Source: Bacteroidales bacterium
Lineage (GTDB): Bacteria; Bacteroidota; Bacteroidia; Bacteroidales; GCA-2748055
Length of the DNA stretch: 64,000 nt
Assembly: GCA_029210725.1 (NCBI GenBank)
Contig: JARGFM010000004.1
Location: forward strand, 1 to 64,000
Reading direction: 5' to 3'
Part shown: positions 1 to 10,259 of the stretch, piece after piece
Numbering within the stretch: position 1 is the stretch's first letter
How the letters are laid out: each line of letters starts with the position of its first letter
Made by a program: the position numbers and the translations under genes
Notes under the pieces: generated by a model
The model's database searches: none
Told to the model about the DNA's origin: nothing
Seen by the model: the letters and a program-made list of their open reading frames with translations, nothing else

Positions 1-370
1 GCCGGAAGCCTGAGAAAACCAAACAGACTCAATATCAAAAAAGGAAGAAACGACAGGAAGCAGCTGAAAGAAATCAAATCGAAGGCAAGTTCGGACAGGG
101 AAAAAACGGATATAACCTGAATCAGATCCGGGCAAGGCTGAAGGATACTTCAGAAAGCTGGATTGCATGTATCTTCTTCGTGATGAACCTCATCCACTAT
201 GAGGCTAATCACTTTTTTGGCTCTATTTTTAGCCTGCCGGATGCCTTGACAGGCTGGACAACCTCTGTTACCGTCCGCCTGGAAGCATTTTTTGCGGAGC
301 AACGGACAATCGTCAGTACTCAGGGCCGAGAAATAATGTTTTATTAAATGACTTTTTCAGCAGACCCTAT
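1..370 (+). mobile_element. Right end of an IS5-family insertion sequence
   Basis: This is the transposase C-terminus plus about 20 bases of trailer. The sequence TTTTTCAGCAGACCCTA at 352-368 looks like a terminal inverted repeat of an IS5/IS1182-type element, and the element probably ends there. The left end is outside the window, so the repeat cannot be matched to its partner and the boundary is inferred. Confidence 0.45.
3..347 (+). CDS. IS5-type transposase, C-terminal part (cut by window edge)
   Basis: An open frame enters from the left edge and runs 114 codons to a TAA. It contains RNQIEGKFGQGK followed by LNQIRARLKDTSESWIA and FVMNL, the usual C-terminal block of IS5/IS1182-type DDE transposases. 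The E of IEGKFG is the expected third catalytic acid. The upstream catalytic domain lies outside the window, so I cannot tell whether the gene is intact. The tail after FVMNLIHYEA is longer than the usual short end of the family. Confidence 0.8.
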   Translation, partial: RKPEKTKQTQYQKRKKRQEAAERNQIEGKFGQGKNGYNLNQIRARLKDTSESWIACIFFVMNLIHYEANHFFGSIFSLPDALTGWTTSVTVRLEAFFAEQRTIVSTQGREIMFY

Positions 371-384
371 TTAATATAATGCCT

Positions 385-427
385 AACCGTAGCGAAGCGG
401 AGCTCGACGAAGTCAATTATAGGACAA
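385..427 (+). repeat. 43-bp direct repeat, copy 1
   Basis: An identical 43-base sequence occurs at 385-427 and 604-646. It begins AACCGTAGCGAAGCGG and ends TCAATTATAGGACAA. The GC-rich first part contains GAGCTC and the end is AT-rich. The last bases recur inverted at 800-812 (TGTCCTATAATTA). I regard it as an intergenic repeat, perhaps the end of a non-autonomous element next to the IS, but no coding function is visible. Confidence 0.85.
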
Positions 428-603
428 TCTGCATAAACCTCAAATAATTAACATTTTATGCGCTGGCCTGTGCGTCTATTTACCTGAGCGACCAGGCGAA
501 GGCAAGCGGCGAAATATTGTAGAAAGCTGTGAAGATAGCCAGGATGTCGACCTAAATGAGAAAGCCCGGATATAAGCATCTCTGCCAGCGCAGATATAAT
601 ATC

Positions 604-646
604 AACCGTAGCGAAGCGGAGCTCGACGAAGTCAATTATAGGACAA
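604..646 (+). repeat. 43-bp direct repeat, copy 2
   Basis: This is the second exact copy of the repeat at 385-427, placed 219 bases downstream in the same orientation. Both copies follow an AT-rich run containing ATATAAT. Together with the inverted TGTCCTATAATTA at 800-812 they frame most of the gene-free DNA right of the IS fragment. Confidence 0.85.
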
Positions 647-698
647 GGATTACCGGTGAGGATGGATCCAGCCAAAGCTGCTTAAGCTGGAGAAGGTC

Positions 699-794
699 GC
701 AAATTGCTTCAACATAAAATCGGTACCGATATAGGACCTGGAAAAGCTCCTATATCTGATTTTATGTTAATCAGGGAACCTGAAAGCAATTTGC
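699..794. repeat. Long imperfect inverted repeat (two nested arms)
   Basis: The outer arms GCAAATTGCTTC (699-710) and GAAAGCAATTTGC (782-794) are inverted copies. The inner arms AACATAAAATC (711-721) with GATATAGGA (728-736), and TCCTATATC with GATTTTATGTT (748-768), pair again. The left inner arm carries an extra GGTACC. A transcript of this stretch would fold into a long stem. It could be a small palindromic (MITE-like) element or the scar of one. Confidence 0.7.
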
Positions 795-837
795 TTTGAA
801 TGTCCTATAATTAATGTTATGTTAAATAGAAAATATA

Positions 838-871
838 AACAGAAAGGGAGATATTCTGATATACCTCCCCT
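838..871 (-). terminator. Intrinsic terminator after the TPR gene
   Basis: On the minus strand GGGGAGGTATAT and ATATCTCCC form a hairpin around CAGA. It is followed by TTTCTGTTTATATTTTC, about 30 bases beyond the TPR stop codon. The T tract is interrupted, so termination may be partial. Confidence 0.5.
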
Positions 872-903
872 TCATTATTGTATCGACCTGTAAGTTTTTC
901 GAC

Positions 904-2244
904 TTACAGATTTTCCTTTAAGGCCTTCACACGCTCATATTGATCGGTCATCTCCTCCTTGTAATAGATTCTCTGAAGCAGATCAAGAGTTTCATATTTA
1001 ACACCCTCGTTCTCTGAATTCAGTTCATATGCTTTCTCCAGAATTGGAATAGCCGCCTGGTACTTCACTTTACCAAGTTCTATGAGTTGATTACGGATGT
1101 TTTCGTCCTGCTCATCATTACTCCTTTCGAAGAAATCAGCTCCCTGGAGATAATAGATATAGCCCAGATCGTACCATACGTAATAAATGGACGGATCAAT
1201 CTCTCCGGCCTTATTGTACGCTTCAATGGCTTTGTCAATAGCTTCCACTTCTTCTTTATTGATCAGCATGCGGCCCAGCCAGTAATATGATTCCGGGATT
1301 TCCGGATTATTCTCCACCACACTCTCCATAAAAGCGATCCCTTCATCAATATCTTTCATCTGGATATAAGTATCAGCAATATTAGCTATAACACTCACGG
1401 TATCCGGATACTTTTCGTAGGCTTCTTTGAGGATTTCCAGTGCGCTAACCGTATCGCCCAGACTCATATAATCCATTTTAATCTGCAGATAGGTATTGGG
1501 ACCACCAAAATCGGCAGCTGCCAGCTGCTTGTAGTAATTGATGGACTTATTATAAAGCTCGTCGTTATCTGTCTTAGCAGCAATCTCCCTGGATATGATA
1601 CCCGAATACTGCACCATTACGGTATCCAGTTCGCCGGCAAACAGGTCCAGCTGATTGATCTGCAATACATCTTCAAAACAGTCCAATGCTCCTTTATAAT
1701 CTTCTGAATAATAGTCATTTACACCCTGTCTCTTTAACATTGCCTTTACTTCGATTAAACCCTCCTTTATCCTGGACTCCAGCTTACCTCCTTCATCCAG
1801 CTCAAGGGCTTTTTTATAAGCTTCCATGGAAACCTTCAGAGGTTCTTCGTGAATGGGATTCACTCTCACCCACTGTTGCAGCACTCCATCGATAAAAATA
1901 TATTTCATATTCTCATAAATGTAAGTCTCTTTCTGAGAGCCATCCTCCATGGTTTCGTTTTCAATACTTAAGGGTTGCTTGTAGAAAAGAATGAGCATCT
2001 TTGTATCCATGCCCTCCTGGACCTGTTCCAGTCCGATGTTAAAGACATCCTGGAAGAGTTCTCCCCTATCCATCCAGGTTTTGGCTTTCAAACTCTTTTT
2101 TGCGTCCTGAATGTTTGCATCATTTTTTTCTACTTTCTTTTTAACCGTATTGGCATTCAGCAGAACTACAGTGGTACCCAGGTCCTGGGCATTCAGTCCA
2201 ATTACAGCTGTGGCAAAGATTACCAGTGTGATTAACTTTCTCAT
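904..2244 (-). CDS. Exported tetratricopeptide-repeat protein
   Basis: This 446-residue protein starts with a cleavable signal peptide (MRKLITLVIFATAVIGLNAQ), so it probably acts in the periplasm or is attached to the envelope. From about residue 150 to the end it is built of TPR-like helical pairs, for example SYYWLGRMLINKEEVEAIDKA and YYVWYDLGYIYYLQGADFF. TPR arrays are protein-protein scaffolds, and no enzymatic motif is visible. It lies 74 bases after gyrA in the same direction but has its own promoter-like element. The exact role is unknown. Confidence 0.85.
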   Translation of the reverse strand: MRKLITLVIFATAVIGLNAQDLGTTVVLLNANTVKKKVEKNDANIQDAKKSLKAKTWMDRGELFQDVFNIGLEQVQEGMDTKMLILFYKQPLSIENETMEDGSQKETYIYENMKYIFIDGVLQQWVRVNPIHEEPLKVSMEAYKKALELDEGGKLESRIKEGLIEVKAMLKRQGVNDYYSEDYKGALDCFEDVLQINQLDLFAGELDTVMVQYSGIISREIAAKTDNDELYNKSINYYKQLAAADFGGPNTYLQIKMDYMSLGDTVSALEILKEAYEKYPDTVSVIANIADTYIQMKDIDEGIAFMESVVENNPEIPESYYWLGRMLINKEEVEAIDKAIEAYNKAGEIDPSIYYVWYDLGYIYYLQGADFFERSNDEQDENIRNQLIELGKVKYQAAIPILEKAYELNSENEGVKYETLDLLQRIYYKEEMTDQYERVKALKENL

Positions 2245-2267
2245 ATTGATTGTGATTAATTTGACTT

Positions 2268-2297
2268 TAAAAATACAACTTTACCTTATACCTTCAA
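2268..2297 (-). promoter_or_regulatory. Bacteroidota-type promoter for the TPR gene
   Basis: On the minus strand TTG (2297-2295), a 19-base spacer and TATTTTTA (2275-2268, 7 of 8 to TAnnTTTG) match the -33/-7 architecture of the phylum. The start codon follows 23 bases later. This suggests transcription separate from gyrA. Confidence 0.45.
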
Positions 2298-2318
2298 ATA
2301 GAATGCCAGAACAGTTTC

Positions 2319-4808
2319 CTATTCTTCAACAGCCTCAGTATCTGTCTCGTTATCATCACCGTTTTCGCTGTTAGCCGGTACCTGAGTAGCAGCAGCAATC
2401 TGATCTCCATCTCTGAGATTTATCAGCCTCACCCCCTGCGTGTTACGTCCCATTACCCGGATGCCTCTTACAGCCAGCCTGATAGCAATCCCGTTTTCAG
2501 TAATAATCATCAGGTCATCCTCATCGGTCACCGCTTTCATGGCAATGAGATTACCGGTTTTCTCCGTGATATTGATCGTTTTAACTCCTTTTCCGCCCCG
2601 GTTGGTGAACCGGTAGTCGTCCAGAATGGAGCGTTTTCCAAAACCATTTTCTGAGATTACCAGAATATCTTTTTCTTCGGGTTTGGCAGTTATCATACCA
2701 ACCACTTCATCCTTCGGCCCTCCGAGGGTCACCCCTTTGACGCCGGATGCGGTCCGGCCAACCGCCCTGACGGTATCTTCATGAAAACGAATGGCCTTGC
2801 CCGAACGAACCGCCAGCATCATCTCCATGTCTCCGTCGGTCAGCCTGGCATCCAGGAGAGTATCTCCTTCCCTGACCAGAATCGCATTGATCCCGTTCTG
2901 CCGTGGCCGTGAGTAGGCCTCCAGCCTGGTCTTCTTGATCACACCCTTCTTGGTAGCCAGGACAATGTAGTTGTTGTTGATGTAGTCGTTGTCTTTCAGG
3001 TCTTTCACATTGACAAAGGTTTTTACTGTATCCTCCGATTCAATGTTAATCAGATTCTGGATGGCTCGTCCCTTGGTAGCTCGTGCCCCCTCAGGAATCT
3101 GATATACCTTGAGCCAGTAGCACTTCCCGTTTTCAGTAAAAAACAGAATGGTATTGTGCATGGTGGCCACAAACATATTCACCATAAAGTCCTCGTCCCT
3201 GGTGGCGCCTCCTTTGGCACCCACTCCCCCCCTGTTCTGGGTCCTGAACTCATGCAGCGGGGTTCGCTTGATATAGCCCAGTTTGGAGATGGTAATCACC
3301 ATGTCATCGTCCGAATAGAAGTCCTCGGGATCGAATTCCCCTTCATCGGGTACCAGAGCGGTTCTTCGTTCATCCCCAAATTTCTCTTTTACATCCAGAA
3401 GCTCCTCCTTAATGATCTCCATACGCAAGCCCTCATCAGAAAGAATTTTTTTATAGTACTCGATCATCTTGATTAATTCCTCAAACTCAGCGCGTATCTT
3501 ATCACGTTCGAGGCCCACCAGTCGCTGAAGCCTCATATCCAGAATGGCCCTGGCCTGGATCTCCGTAAATCCGAACTTCTCCATCAGCCCTTCCCGGGCC
3601 TCATCGGGTGTTTTGGACGCTCTGATCAGCGCAATCACCTCATCAATATGATCCAGCGCCTTCAGAAGCCCTTCTAGAATATGAGCCCTCTTCTGGGCCT
3701 GATCAAGATCATACTGGGTACGGCGAACCACCACGTCGTGCCGGTGATTCACAAAATAGGTAATAATCTGTTTCAGGTTCAGTGTGCGTGGCCTTCCCTT
3801 GACCAGTGCAATGTTATTAACATTGAAGGATGTCTGTAACTGCGTGTATTTCAATAAGTTATTTAGAACAACATGGGCGCTTGCATCCCTTTTGATAATG
3901 ATCACTATACGCATTCCCTGCCGGTCCGATTCATCATTAATGTAGGAAATCCCCTCGATCTTCTTTTCATTGATCAAATCGGCAGTTTTGCGAATCAATT
4001 CAGCCTTATTTACCAGGTAGGGAATCTCCGTTATTATTATCTTTTCCCGTCCCGAATCGGTAACCTCAATTTCACTTTTGGCCCTTACAACAATCCTTCC
4101 CCTGCCAGTCTCATAGGCCTCCTTCACCCCATTATACCCGTAAATGATCCCCCCTGTGGGAAAATCCGGAGCTTTCAGGATCTCGGTAAGCTTGCTGATC
4201 TCAATGTCATAATCATTGATATAGGCCACGATGGCATCCACCGCATCACTCAGGTTATGGGGCGGCATATTGGTGGCCATACCCACTGCGATACCGGATG
4301 TTCCATTGATAAGTAAAGTCGGTATGCGGGTAGGCATCACCGTCGGTTCTTCCAGGGTATCATCAAAATTCAGCTGAAAGTCCACCGTGTTCTTATCCAG
4401 GTCGGCCATGCTCTCCTCCGCGATCTTCCGCAAACGTGCTTCAGTATACCTCATGGCCGCAGGGCTGTCCCCGTCCACCGATCCAAAGTTTCCCTGTCCT
4501 TCCACCAGCGGATATCGCAAGGACCACTGCTGAGCCATTCTTACCATGGCATCGTATACGGATGAGTCCCCGTGCGGATGGTACTTACCCAACACCTCTC
4601 CTACTATTCTTGCAGATTTCTTATAAGGTCTGTTGGAAAAGATTCCCAGTTCCGACATTCCAAAAAGGACCCTGCGATGAACTGGCTTCAGACCATCTCT
4701 AACATCCGGCAATGCCCGTGAAACGATTACCGACATCGAGTAATCGATGTAAGCGGATTTCATTTCCTCCTCAATATTGATCCTCAGTATTTTTTCTCCT
4801 TCCGCCAT
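2319..4808 (-). CDS. gyrA: DNA gyrase subunit A
   Basis: This is the 829-residue breakage-reunion subunit of gyrase, which with GyrB introduces negative supercoils using ATP. The N-terminus ([31 protein letters not shown]) is diagnostic. The catalytic tyrosine is Tyr121 in [10 protein letters not shown]. The quinolone-determining segment reads [10 protein letters not shown], with Ser82 and Asp86 equivalent to E. coli Ser83 and Asp87, so the usual resistance substitutions are absent. The C-terminal beta-pinwheel has [11 protein letters not shown] at the position of the GyrA box, and the tail is acidic. The length is normal for Bacteroidota GyrA. Confidence 0.98.
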   Translation of the reverse strand: MAEGEKILRINIEEEMKSAYIDYSMSVIVSRALPDVRDGLKPVHRRVLFGMSELGIFSNRPYKKSARIVGEVLGKYHPHGDSSVYDAMVRMAQQWSLRYPLVEGQGNFGSVDGDSPAAMRYTEARLRKIAEESMADLDKNTVDFQLNFDDTLEEPTVMPTRIPTLLINGTSGIAVGMATNMPPHNLSDAVDAIVAYINDYDIEISKLTEILKAPDFPTGGIIYGYNGVKEAYETGRGRIVVRAKSEIEVTDSGREKIIITEIPYLVNKAELIRKTADLINEKKIEGISYINDESDRQGMRIVIIIKRDASAHVVLNNLLKYTQLQTSFNVNNIALVKGRPRTLNLKQIITYFVNHRHDVVVRRTQYDLDQAQKRAHILEGLLKALDHIDEVIALIRASKTPDEAREGLMEKFGFTEIQARAILDMRLQRLVGLERDKIRAEFEELIKMIEYYKKILSDEGLRMEIIKEELLDVKEKFGDERRTALVPDEGEFDPEDFYSDDDMVITISKLGYIKRTPLHEFRTQNRGGVGAKGGATRDEDFMVNMFVATMHNTILFFTENGKCYWLKVYQIPEGARATKGRAIQNLINIESEDTVKTFVNVKDLKDNDYINNNYIVLATKKGVIKKTRLEAYSRPRQNGINAILVREGDTLLDARLTDGDMEMMLAVRSGKAIRFHEDTVRAVGRTASGVKGVTLGGPKDEVVGMITAKPEEKDILVISENGFGKRSILDDYRFTNRGGKGVKTINITEKTGNLIAMKAVTDEDDLMIITENGIAIRLAVRGIRVMGRNTQGVRLINLRDGDQIAAATQVPANSENGDDNETDTEAVEE

Positions 4809-4957
4809 CTGTTTACAACTAATTAATTATCAATATTTTATATGCTGATTATCCAGCTGCTTTAATAACACACGAAAATAGTCATTTCCACCCTAAAAAC
4901 CTTGATTTAATTGCGCTTTTATTAACAGTGAACTGTTTATAATAGATGAGTGTTTTA

Positions 4958-4988
4958 TTGATAATCTCATGCCTTATTAGTTACTTTG
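4958..4988 (+). promoter_or_regulatory. Promoter of clpC
   Basis: TTG (4958-4960), a 20-base spacer and TTACTTTG (4981-4988, 7 of 8 to TAnnTTTG) fit the Bacteroidota -33/-7 pattern. Only 4 bases separate the box from the clpC ATG, so the transcript would have almost no leader. Confidence 0.5.
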
Positions 4989-4992
4989 CCGT

Positions 4993-7599
4993 ATGGATGC
5001 ACAGTTTTCACAAAGGATAAAAGACGTACTTGGATACAGCAAGGAGGAAGCCATCAGGCTTGGCAACTCTCACATCAGCGTAGAGCACCTTTTTCTGGGG
5101 ATTCTGAGGGACGGAGAAGGATTGGCTATTGATGTGCTCGTTGTTCTGGGAGTTGAACTTTACGACCTGAGAATGGCTATTGAAAAGGCTATACGGAACG
5201 ACCAGCCCTCGACCGTGACAGACCCTGACAGTCTGCCTCTTCTGAAAAGCGCGGAGAGAATCCTTAAGCTAACACACCTGGAGGCACGTTCTATGAAAGA
5301 AAAGACCATCGATACCAATCATCTTCTCCTGGCTATCCTTAAGGATGATAACAATTATGCCACGAGGTACCTGGTGGAGAATGATATTACCTATAATAAG
5401 GTGAAGCAGGAGATTTCAGAATCTCAGCCCGAAAACCAGGCAGATTTTCCCGGAGATGAAGATGAGGAGGGTAAAGGTCCTTTTGGCAGCGGAGGCGGCG
5501 GAGGACATCCCGGAGGTTCGAAAGGTGGTCCGGGCGCTTCTCAAAAGAGCAGTTCTGACACTCCGGTCCTGGATAATTTTGGAATTGACCTGACCAAGGC
5601 TGCCGAAGAGGACCGGCTGGATCCCATTGTTGGCAGGGAAATAGAAATTGAGCGATTGGCGCAGATCCTGAGCCGTCGTAAAAAGAACAACCCCATCCTT
5701 ATCGGGGAACCCGGAGTGGGTAAATCTGCCATTGCTGAAGGACTTGCACTAAGGATTATTCAGCGAAAAGTGAGTCGTGTTCTGTTTGACAAGCGCGTAG
5801 TTACCCTTGATCTGGCTTCCATTGTGGCCGGTACAAAATACCGGGGGCAATTTGAGGAACGTATGAAGGCCATCCTCAATGAACTTACCAAGAATCCGGG
5901 AATCATCCTCTTTATCGATGAGATTCATACGATTGTCGGAGCCGGAGGGGCCACCGGTTCCCTGGATGCAGCCAATATGCTGAAGCCGGCTCTGGCCAGA
6001 GGTGAAATACAATGCATTGGGGCAACGACCCTGGATGAATACAGACAGCATATCGAAAAAGATGGAGCTCTGGAACGAAGGTTTCAGAAGGTGTTGATCG
6101 ATCCTACCTCGCCGGAGGAAACCATCGATATTCTCAAGAATATCAAGGAACGCTATGAGATCCATCACAATGTAAATTATACGGATGACGCCATCAAGGC
6201 CTGCGTGAAGCTTACGCAGCGCTACATCAGTGATCGTCACCTTCCGGACAAAGCGATAGACGCCCTGGATGAAGCAGGATCAAGAGTTCATATTTCCAAC
6301 ATTGTGGTTCCCGATCAGATCGTCAACCTGGAAAAAGAAATTGAAGTAACAAAACAAGATAAGATTCAGGCAGTCAAGAATCAGAACTTCGAAAAAGCTG
6401 CGAGCTACCGGGATAAAGAGAAGGAGTTACTGGACAGGCTCGATTCTGAAAAGAAAAAATGGGAGAAAGAGCTCTCTCAGAACCGGGAAACCGTGGATGA
6501 AGAGAAAGTAGCAGAAGTGGTGGCCATGATGACGGGTGTACCCGTTCAGCGGATTGCTCAGGCCGAGGGTGCCAGGCTCCTGAAAATGGCCGATGAACTC
6601 CGTGGAAGTGTGATTGGTCAGGATGAAGCCATCAGCAAGGTGGTCAAATCCATCCAGCGCAACAGGGCCGGACTGAAAGATCCCAATAAACCGATCGGGA
6701 CCTTTGTATTCCTGGGACCCACCGGGGTTGGAAAAACACAAATGGCCAAGGTCCTGGCCGAATACCTCTTTGAGTCCATCGACAACCTGATTCGTATCGA
6801 CATGAGCGAGTATATGGAGAAATTTTCCGTATCCAGGCTGGTGGGTGCTCCTCCGGGATATGTGGGTTATGAAGAGGGTGGTCAGCTTACGGAAAAAGTG
6901 CGCCGTAAGCCCTATGCCGTGGTTCTGCTCGATGAAATAGAAAAGGCCCATCCAGATGTGTTCAATATACTGCTGCAGGTTCTGGATGAGGGCCAGCTGA
7001 CAGATAGCCTGGGAAGGCGCGTGGACTTCCGGAACACCATCGTGATCATGACCTCCAATATCGGGACACGAGAATTGAAAGATTTCGGTCAGGGAGTTGG
7101 CTTTGCTACAAAAGCCAGGCAAAACGCTGCCAATGAATATTCCAAAGGGGTCATTCAGAAAGCTTTAAAACGGGCTTTTGCTCCCGAATTCCTGAACCGT
7201 ATCGACGATGTCGTACTCTTTAATACCCTTTCCAGGGAGGATATCCATAAAATCATTGATATTGAACTGAAAGGGCTCTATGAAAGAGTAGCAACACTTG
7301 GCTACGGAATCAAACTTTCCGACGAGGCCAAAGATTATGTATTGGATAAAGGCTATGATATTCAGTACGGCGCCAGACCCCTGAAGCGCGCCATCCAGAA
7401 ATACCTTGAAGATCCCATGGCCGAAACGATCATCAAATCGTCCATGGTTGAAGGCGATACCATGATGGTGAATTTTGATAAGGAGAACGAGGAAATAACG
7501 GTCTCCATCAAAAAGAAGAAATCGCTGCCTAAATCGAAGGAAAACAAGGAGTTGCCCGAAGGAAAAAAAGAGCTGCCCGAAGGAGAGGAAATAGCCTAG
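4993..7599 (+). CDS. clpC: ClpC-type AAA+ unfoldase
   Basis: This 868-residue Hsp100 ATPase unfolds proteins and feeds them to ClpP. The N-domain (1-150) has the repeat pair beginning [17 protein letters not shown] glycine-rich linker follows at about 157-180. AAA-1 has Walker A GEPGVGKS at 238-245. The UVR-like middle domain includes [15 protein letters not shown] near 465-480. AAA-2 has Walker A GPTGVGKT at 575-582 and the sensor region NRIDD. The C-terminus ends in a Lys/Glu/Pro-rich repeat with two copies of KELPEG. The gene converges on rimO with a 4-base overlap of stop codons. The middle domain fits ClpC better than ClpA or ClpB. Confidence 0.95.
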   Translation: MDAQFSQRIKDVLGYSKEEAIRLGNSHISVEHLFLGILRDGEGLAIDVLVVLGVELYDLRMAIEKAIRNDQPSTVTDPDSLPLLKSAERILKLTHLEARSMKEKTIDTNHLLLAILKDDNNYATRYLVENDITYNKVKQEISESQPENQADFPGDEDEEGKGPFGSGGGGGHPGGSKGGPGASQKSSSDTPVLDNFGIDLTKAAEEDRLDPIVGREIEIERLAQILSRRKKNNPILIGEPGVGKSAIAEGLALRIIQRKVSRVLFDKRVVTLDLASIVAGTKYRGQFEERMKAILNELTKNPGIILFIDEIHTIVGAGGATGSLDAANMLKPALARGEIQCIGATTLDEYRQHIEKDGALERRFQKVLIDPTSPEETIDILKNIKERYEIHHNVNYTDDAIKACVKLTQRYISDRHLPDKAIDALDEAGSRVHISNIVVPDQIVNLEKEIEVTKQDKIQAVKNQNFEKAASYRDKEKELLDRLDSEKKKWEKELSQNRETVDEEKVAEVVAMMTGVPVQRIAQAEGARLLKMADELRGSVIGQDEAISKVVKSIQRNRAGLKDPNKPIGTFVFLGPTGVGKTQMAKVLAEYLFESIDNLIRIDMSEYMEKFSVSRLVGAPPGYVGYEEGGQLTEKVRRKPYAVVLLDEIEKAHPDVFNILLQVLDEGQLTDSLGRRVDFRNTIVIMTSNIGTRELKDFGQGVGFATKARQNAANEYSKGVIQKALKRAFAPEFLNRIDDVVLFNTLSREDIHKIIDIELKGLYERVATLGYGIKLSDEAKDYVLDKGYDIQYGARPLKRAIQKYLEDPMAETIIKSSMVEGDTMMVNFDKENEEITVSIKKKKSLPKSKENKELPEGKKELPEGEEIA

Positions 7600-8888
7600 A
7601 ACTGATCCGGCACTCCATAGAGGTCAAATTCACCGGCCCCGGTAATTCTTACCTGGTAAAAATTACCAGGGGTGAGTTCCTGTTTGTCTTCTACCAGGAC
7701 CTCATTGTCAACTTCCGGAGAGTCATACTGGGTTCGCCCCACATAATATCCCCCTTCTTTCCTGTCGATCAAAACCTTAAATGCTTTCCCAATCTTCTCG
7801 TTGTTGAGTTCCAGGGAAATTCCCTGCTGCAGTTCCATGATGGTTGAAGCGCGTTTCGATTTGAGCCGGGCCGGAACCGTGTCTTTGTAGAATTTGTATG
7901 CCGTTGTATCCTCTTCATGAGAGTAGGGAAAAACACCCAGCCTGTCAAATCTGAATTCAGTGATAAACTGGAGCAATTCAGAAAATGCCTCTTCAGTTTC
8001 CCCCGGAAAACCGGTAAGCACCGTGGTCCGCAGGGCCACACCGGGCACCTTCGCACGGAAAAGATTTAATAAGTTCTCAAGGTCTTCCCTGTTATGCCCC
8101 CTGCCCATGGCTTTAAGAACAGGATTGTTCACGTGCTGGATGGGAATATCCAGGTAGTTGCAAATCTTCTCTTCGGAAGCCATCAGATCGATTACCTCTT
8201 CCGGAAAACCGGTAGGAAAAGCATAATGAAGACGGATCCATTCCAGATCCTTGATCTTAACCAGCTGCCTGAGCAATTCGGGAAGTGCCCTGTTCCCATA
8301 GAGATCCATCCCGTAATTGGTCAGATCCTGCGCAATCAGGATCAACTCCCTGACCCCATGACGAACCAGATTCTGACTCTCATTTATCAGATCCTCCACA
8401 GAGATGGATTGCTGCACGCCACGTATTCCTGGAATGGCACAAAAGGCACAGGAGCGGTTGCACCCTTCCGATATCTTTAAATAGGCATAGTGGGAAGGAG
8501 TTGTAAGTACGCGTTCATGAAGCAGGAGCTGATCCAGCTTGCTGCCCATGGCCTCAAGGATGGCGGGCATTTCCCAAACCCCGTAAAATCCATCCACTTC
8601 AGGCATTTCCGCACTTAGGTCCTCTTTGTAACGCTCTGAAAGACAGCCCATCACAAAAAGTTTCCTGATCGTGCCACGCTTTTTCTCCTCCACATAGGAC
8701 AAAATCGTATCTACCGATTCCTCTTTGGCATCCAGGATAAATCCGCAGGTATTGATGATTACCACATCTGCGTTTGCTTCATAGGTATTATGAAGCACCT
8801 GGTAACCTGAGGCACGGAACTGTGCGAGCAGGTGTTCGGAATCGACCAGGTTTTTGGAGCAACCCAGTGTAAGAATATGGACAGTCAT
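7596..8888 (-). CDS. rimO: Ribosomal protein S12 methylthiotransferase RimO
   Basis: This radical SAM methylthiotransferase of 430 residues adds a methylthio group to the conserved Asp of ribosomal protein S12. The N-terminal UPF0004 domain begins TLGCSKNLVDSEHL. The radical SAM motif is CNRSCAFCAIP (CxxxCxxC). A TRAM-like C-terminal domain follows. SKNLVDSE is typical of RimO rather than MiaB. The start codon overlaps the ftsY stop by 4 bases (ATGA), so the two are translationally coupled. Confidence 0.95.
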   Translation of the reverse strand: MTVHILTLGCSKNLVDSEHLLAQFRASGYQVLHNTYEANADVVIINTCGFILDAKEESVDTILSYVEEKKRGTIRKLFVMGCLSERYKEDLSAEMPEVDGFYGVWEMPAILEAMGSKLDQLLLHERVLTTPSHYAYLKISEGCNRSCAFCAIPGIRGVQQSISVEDLINESQNLVRHGVRELILIAQDLTNYGMDLYGNRALPELLRQLVKIKDLEWIRLHYAFPTGFPEEVIDLMASEEKICNYLDIPIQHVNNPVLKAMGRGHNREDLENLLNLFRAKVPGVALRTTVLTGFPGETEEAFSELLQFITEFRFDRLGVFPYSHEEDTTAYKFYKDTVPARLKSKRASTIMELQQGISLELNNEKIGKAFKVLIDRKEGGYYVGRTQYDSPEVDNEVLVEDKQELTPGNFYQVRITGAGEFDLYGVPDQF

Positions 8889-9832
8889 TCGTGGCTGAAT
8901 AAGCTGTCCACAAATTCATTACGGTCAAAAATCTGAAGATCTTCCAGTTTTTCGCCAATACCGATATACTTCACCGGGATATGGAACTGGTCAGAAATAC
9001 CCAGCACCACCCCTCCTTTGGCAGTTCCATCCAGTTTCGTAAGAGCCAGTGCATTCACCTCTGTGGCTATGGTAAACTGCTTCGCCTGTTCAAAGGCGTT
9101 CTGTCCTGTCGATCCATCCAGAATTAAGAGGATCTCATGGGGTGCCTCCGGGATCACCTTCTGCATAACACGCCTGATCTTACTGAGTTCATTCATCAGG
9201 TTCACCTTATTGTGTAAGCGGCCTGCAGTATCAATGATAACCACATCAGCATTCCCGGACACCGCAGAAGAAAGGGTGTCGAAGGCCACCGAAGCGGGGT
9301 CCGAACCCATTGGCTGCTTCACGATATCAACCTCTACCCGTTCGGCCCATACAGAAAGTTGATCCACTGCTGCTGCCCGGAAGGTGTCGGCCGCTCCCAA
9401 AAGGACCTTCTTCCCTCCTTTCTTGAAATGATAGGCCAGTTTTCCAATGGTTGTGGTTTTTCCAACTCCATTCACTCCAACCACCATAATGACATAGGGA
9501 GAAGCAGGCAGGGGATCTTCGAAAGCGCTGACGACTCCGGAATTGTTTTCCTCCAGAAGAAGAACGATCTCCTCTTTTAAGATTGCATTTAACTCATTTA
9601 CATTTAAAAACTTATCTACAGAAACCCGGGTTTCTATCCGTTCAATGATCCTCAGGGTGGTGTCCACCCCCACATCCGAAGTGATGAGTACCTCTTCCAG
9701 CTTATCCAGAACCTCATCGTCAACCCGGGATTTCCCAACAACAGCTCTGGACAGTTTCTTGAAAACACTCTCCTTGGTCTTCTCCAGTCCTCTATCAAGA
9801 TTCTTCTTCTTTTCTGAAGTAAAAAGTCCCAT
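8885..9832 (-). CDS. ftsY: Signal recognition particle receptor FtsY
   Basis: This 315-residue SRP receptor GTPase docks SRP-ribosome complexes at the membrane. The NG domain shows GVNGVGKTTTIGKLA (G1), DTAGRLH (G3) and TKLDGTAKGG (G4 region). The acidic N-terminal A domain is very short, as usual in this phylum. The gene sits between DUF4295 and rimO. A strong terminator-like hairpin lies just before its start, so expression may depend on readthrough from the ribosomal protein genes. Confidence 0.96.
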   Translation of the reverse strand: MGLFTSEKKKNLDRGLEKTKESVFKKLSRAVVGKSRVDDEVLDKLEEVLITSDVGVDTTLRIIERIETRVSVDKFLNVNELNAILKEEIVLLLEENNSGVVSAFEDPLPASPYVIMVVGVNGVGKTTTIGKLAYHFKKGGKKVLLGAADTFRAAAVDQLSVWAERVEVDIVKQPMGSDPASVAFDTLSSAVSGNADVVIIDTAGRLHNKVNLMNELSKIRRVMQKVIPEAPHEILLILDGSTGQNAFEQAKQFTIATEVNALALTKLDGTAKGGVVLGISDQFHIPVKYIGIGEKLEDLQIFDRNEFVDSLFSHE

Positions 9833-9839
9833 ACCGATT

Positions 9840-9872
9840 AAAAAAAAGCTTCCTTAAAATTAAGAAAGCTTT
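9840..9872 (-). terminator. Intrinsic terminator or attenuator between DUF4295 and ftsY
   Basis: On the minus strand AAGCTTTCTTAA and TTAAGGAAGCTT pair over about 12 positions with one mismatch. They are followed at once by a run of eight T. The structure starts about 25 bases after the DUF4295 stop and ends about 8 bases before the ftsY start codon. Confidence 0.75.
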
Positions 9873-9896
9873 ATGATTATATATGATTGACAATGA

Positions 9897-10049
9897 TTAG
9901 TTACCAAAGAAATCTTTGATATGGTCATTGTGCACCATCTCTTCTTCGAAGATGTAAGCTCCGGATTTGGGGGAACGCACCATTTTGATGCACTTGGTGA
10001 AATTTCTTCCCTCTCCGCTCTGCAAACTTGCTACTACTTTCTTAGCCAT
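9897..10049 (-). CDS. DUF4295 family small basic protein
   Basis: This 50-residue gene begins MAKKVVASLQSGEG and ends DHIKDFFGN. In Bacteroidota a DUF4295 protein regularly follows rpmG, and this one fits that family by sequence and position. The role is unknown. The linkage to L28 and L33 and the basic N-terminus suggest a ribosome-associated protein. It lies 10 bases after rpmG. Confidence 0.9.
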   Translation of the reverse strand: MAKKVVASLQSGEGRNFTKCIKMVRSPKSGAYIFEEEMVHNDHIKDFFGN

Positions 10050-10059
10050 TTTTCAGATC

Positions 10060-10248
10060 TTATTTGATTTCGCGATGAACAGTTACTTTTTTCAATATGG
10101 GATTGTACTTCTTCAGCTCAAGCCTGTCAGGGGTATTCTTCCTGTTCTTGGTTGAAATATACCGTGAAGTACCAGGCATTCCACTCTCTTTATGCTCAGT
10201 GCATTCGAGAATTACCTGTACCCTGTTTCCTTTACCTTTTTTAGCCAT
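10060..10248 (-). CDS. rpmG: 50S ribosomal protein L33
   Basis: This 62-residue L33 has the family core [31 protein letters not shown] and HREIK. It retains only one of the four zinc-ligand cysteines (C16), so this is a zinc-independent (C-minus) form. It sits 11 bases after rpmB in the same operon. Confidence 0.96.
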   Translation of the reverse strand: MAKKGKGNRVQVILECTEHKESGMPGTSRYISTKNRKNTPDRLELKKYNPILKKVTVHREIK

Positions 10249-10259
10249 TTCCTAGTCTC

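Larger units (their letters stand above)
348..903. other. Gene-free region right of the IS fragment
   Basis: These 556 bases lie between the transposase stop and the end of the TPR gene. They hold the putative IS end, the two 43-bp repeats, the inverted repeat at 699-794 and a terminator-like hairpin. The only open frame of any length runs on the minus strand at 448-675 (75 codons). It reads straight through a repeat copy, so I treat it as chance. Confidence 0.7.

Noticed and set aside
448-675. 75-codon minus-strand frame at the left end
   Set aside because: It reads through one copy of the 43-bp repeat and has no recognisable domain or start signal.
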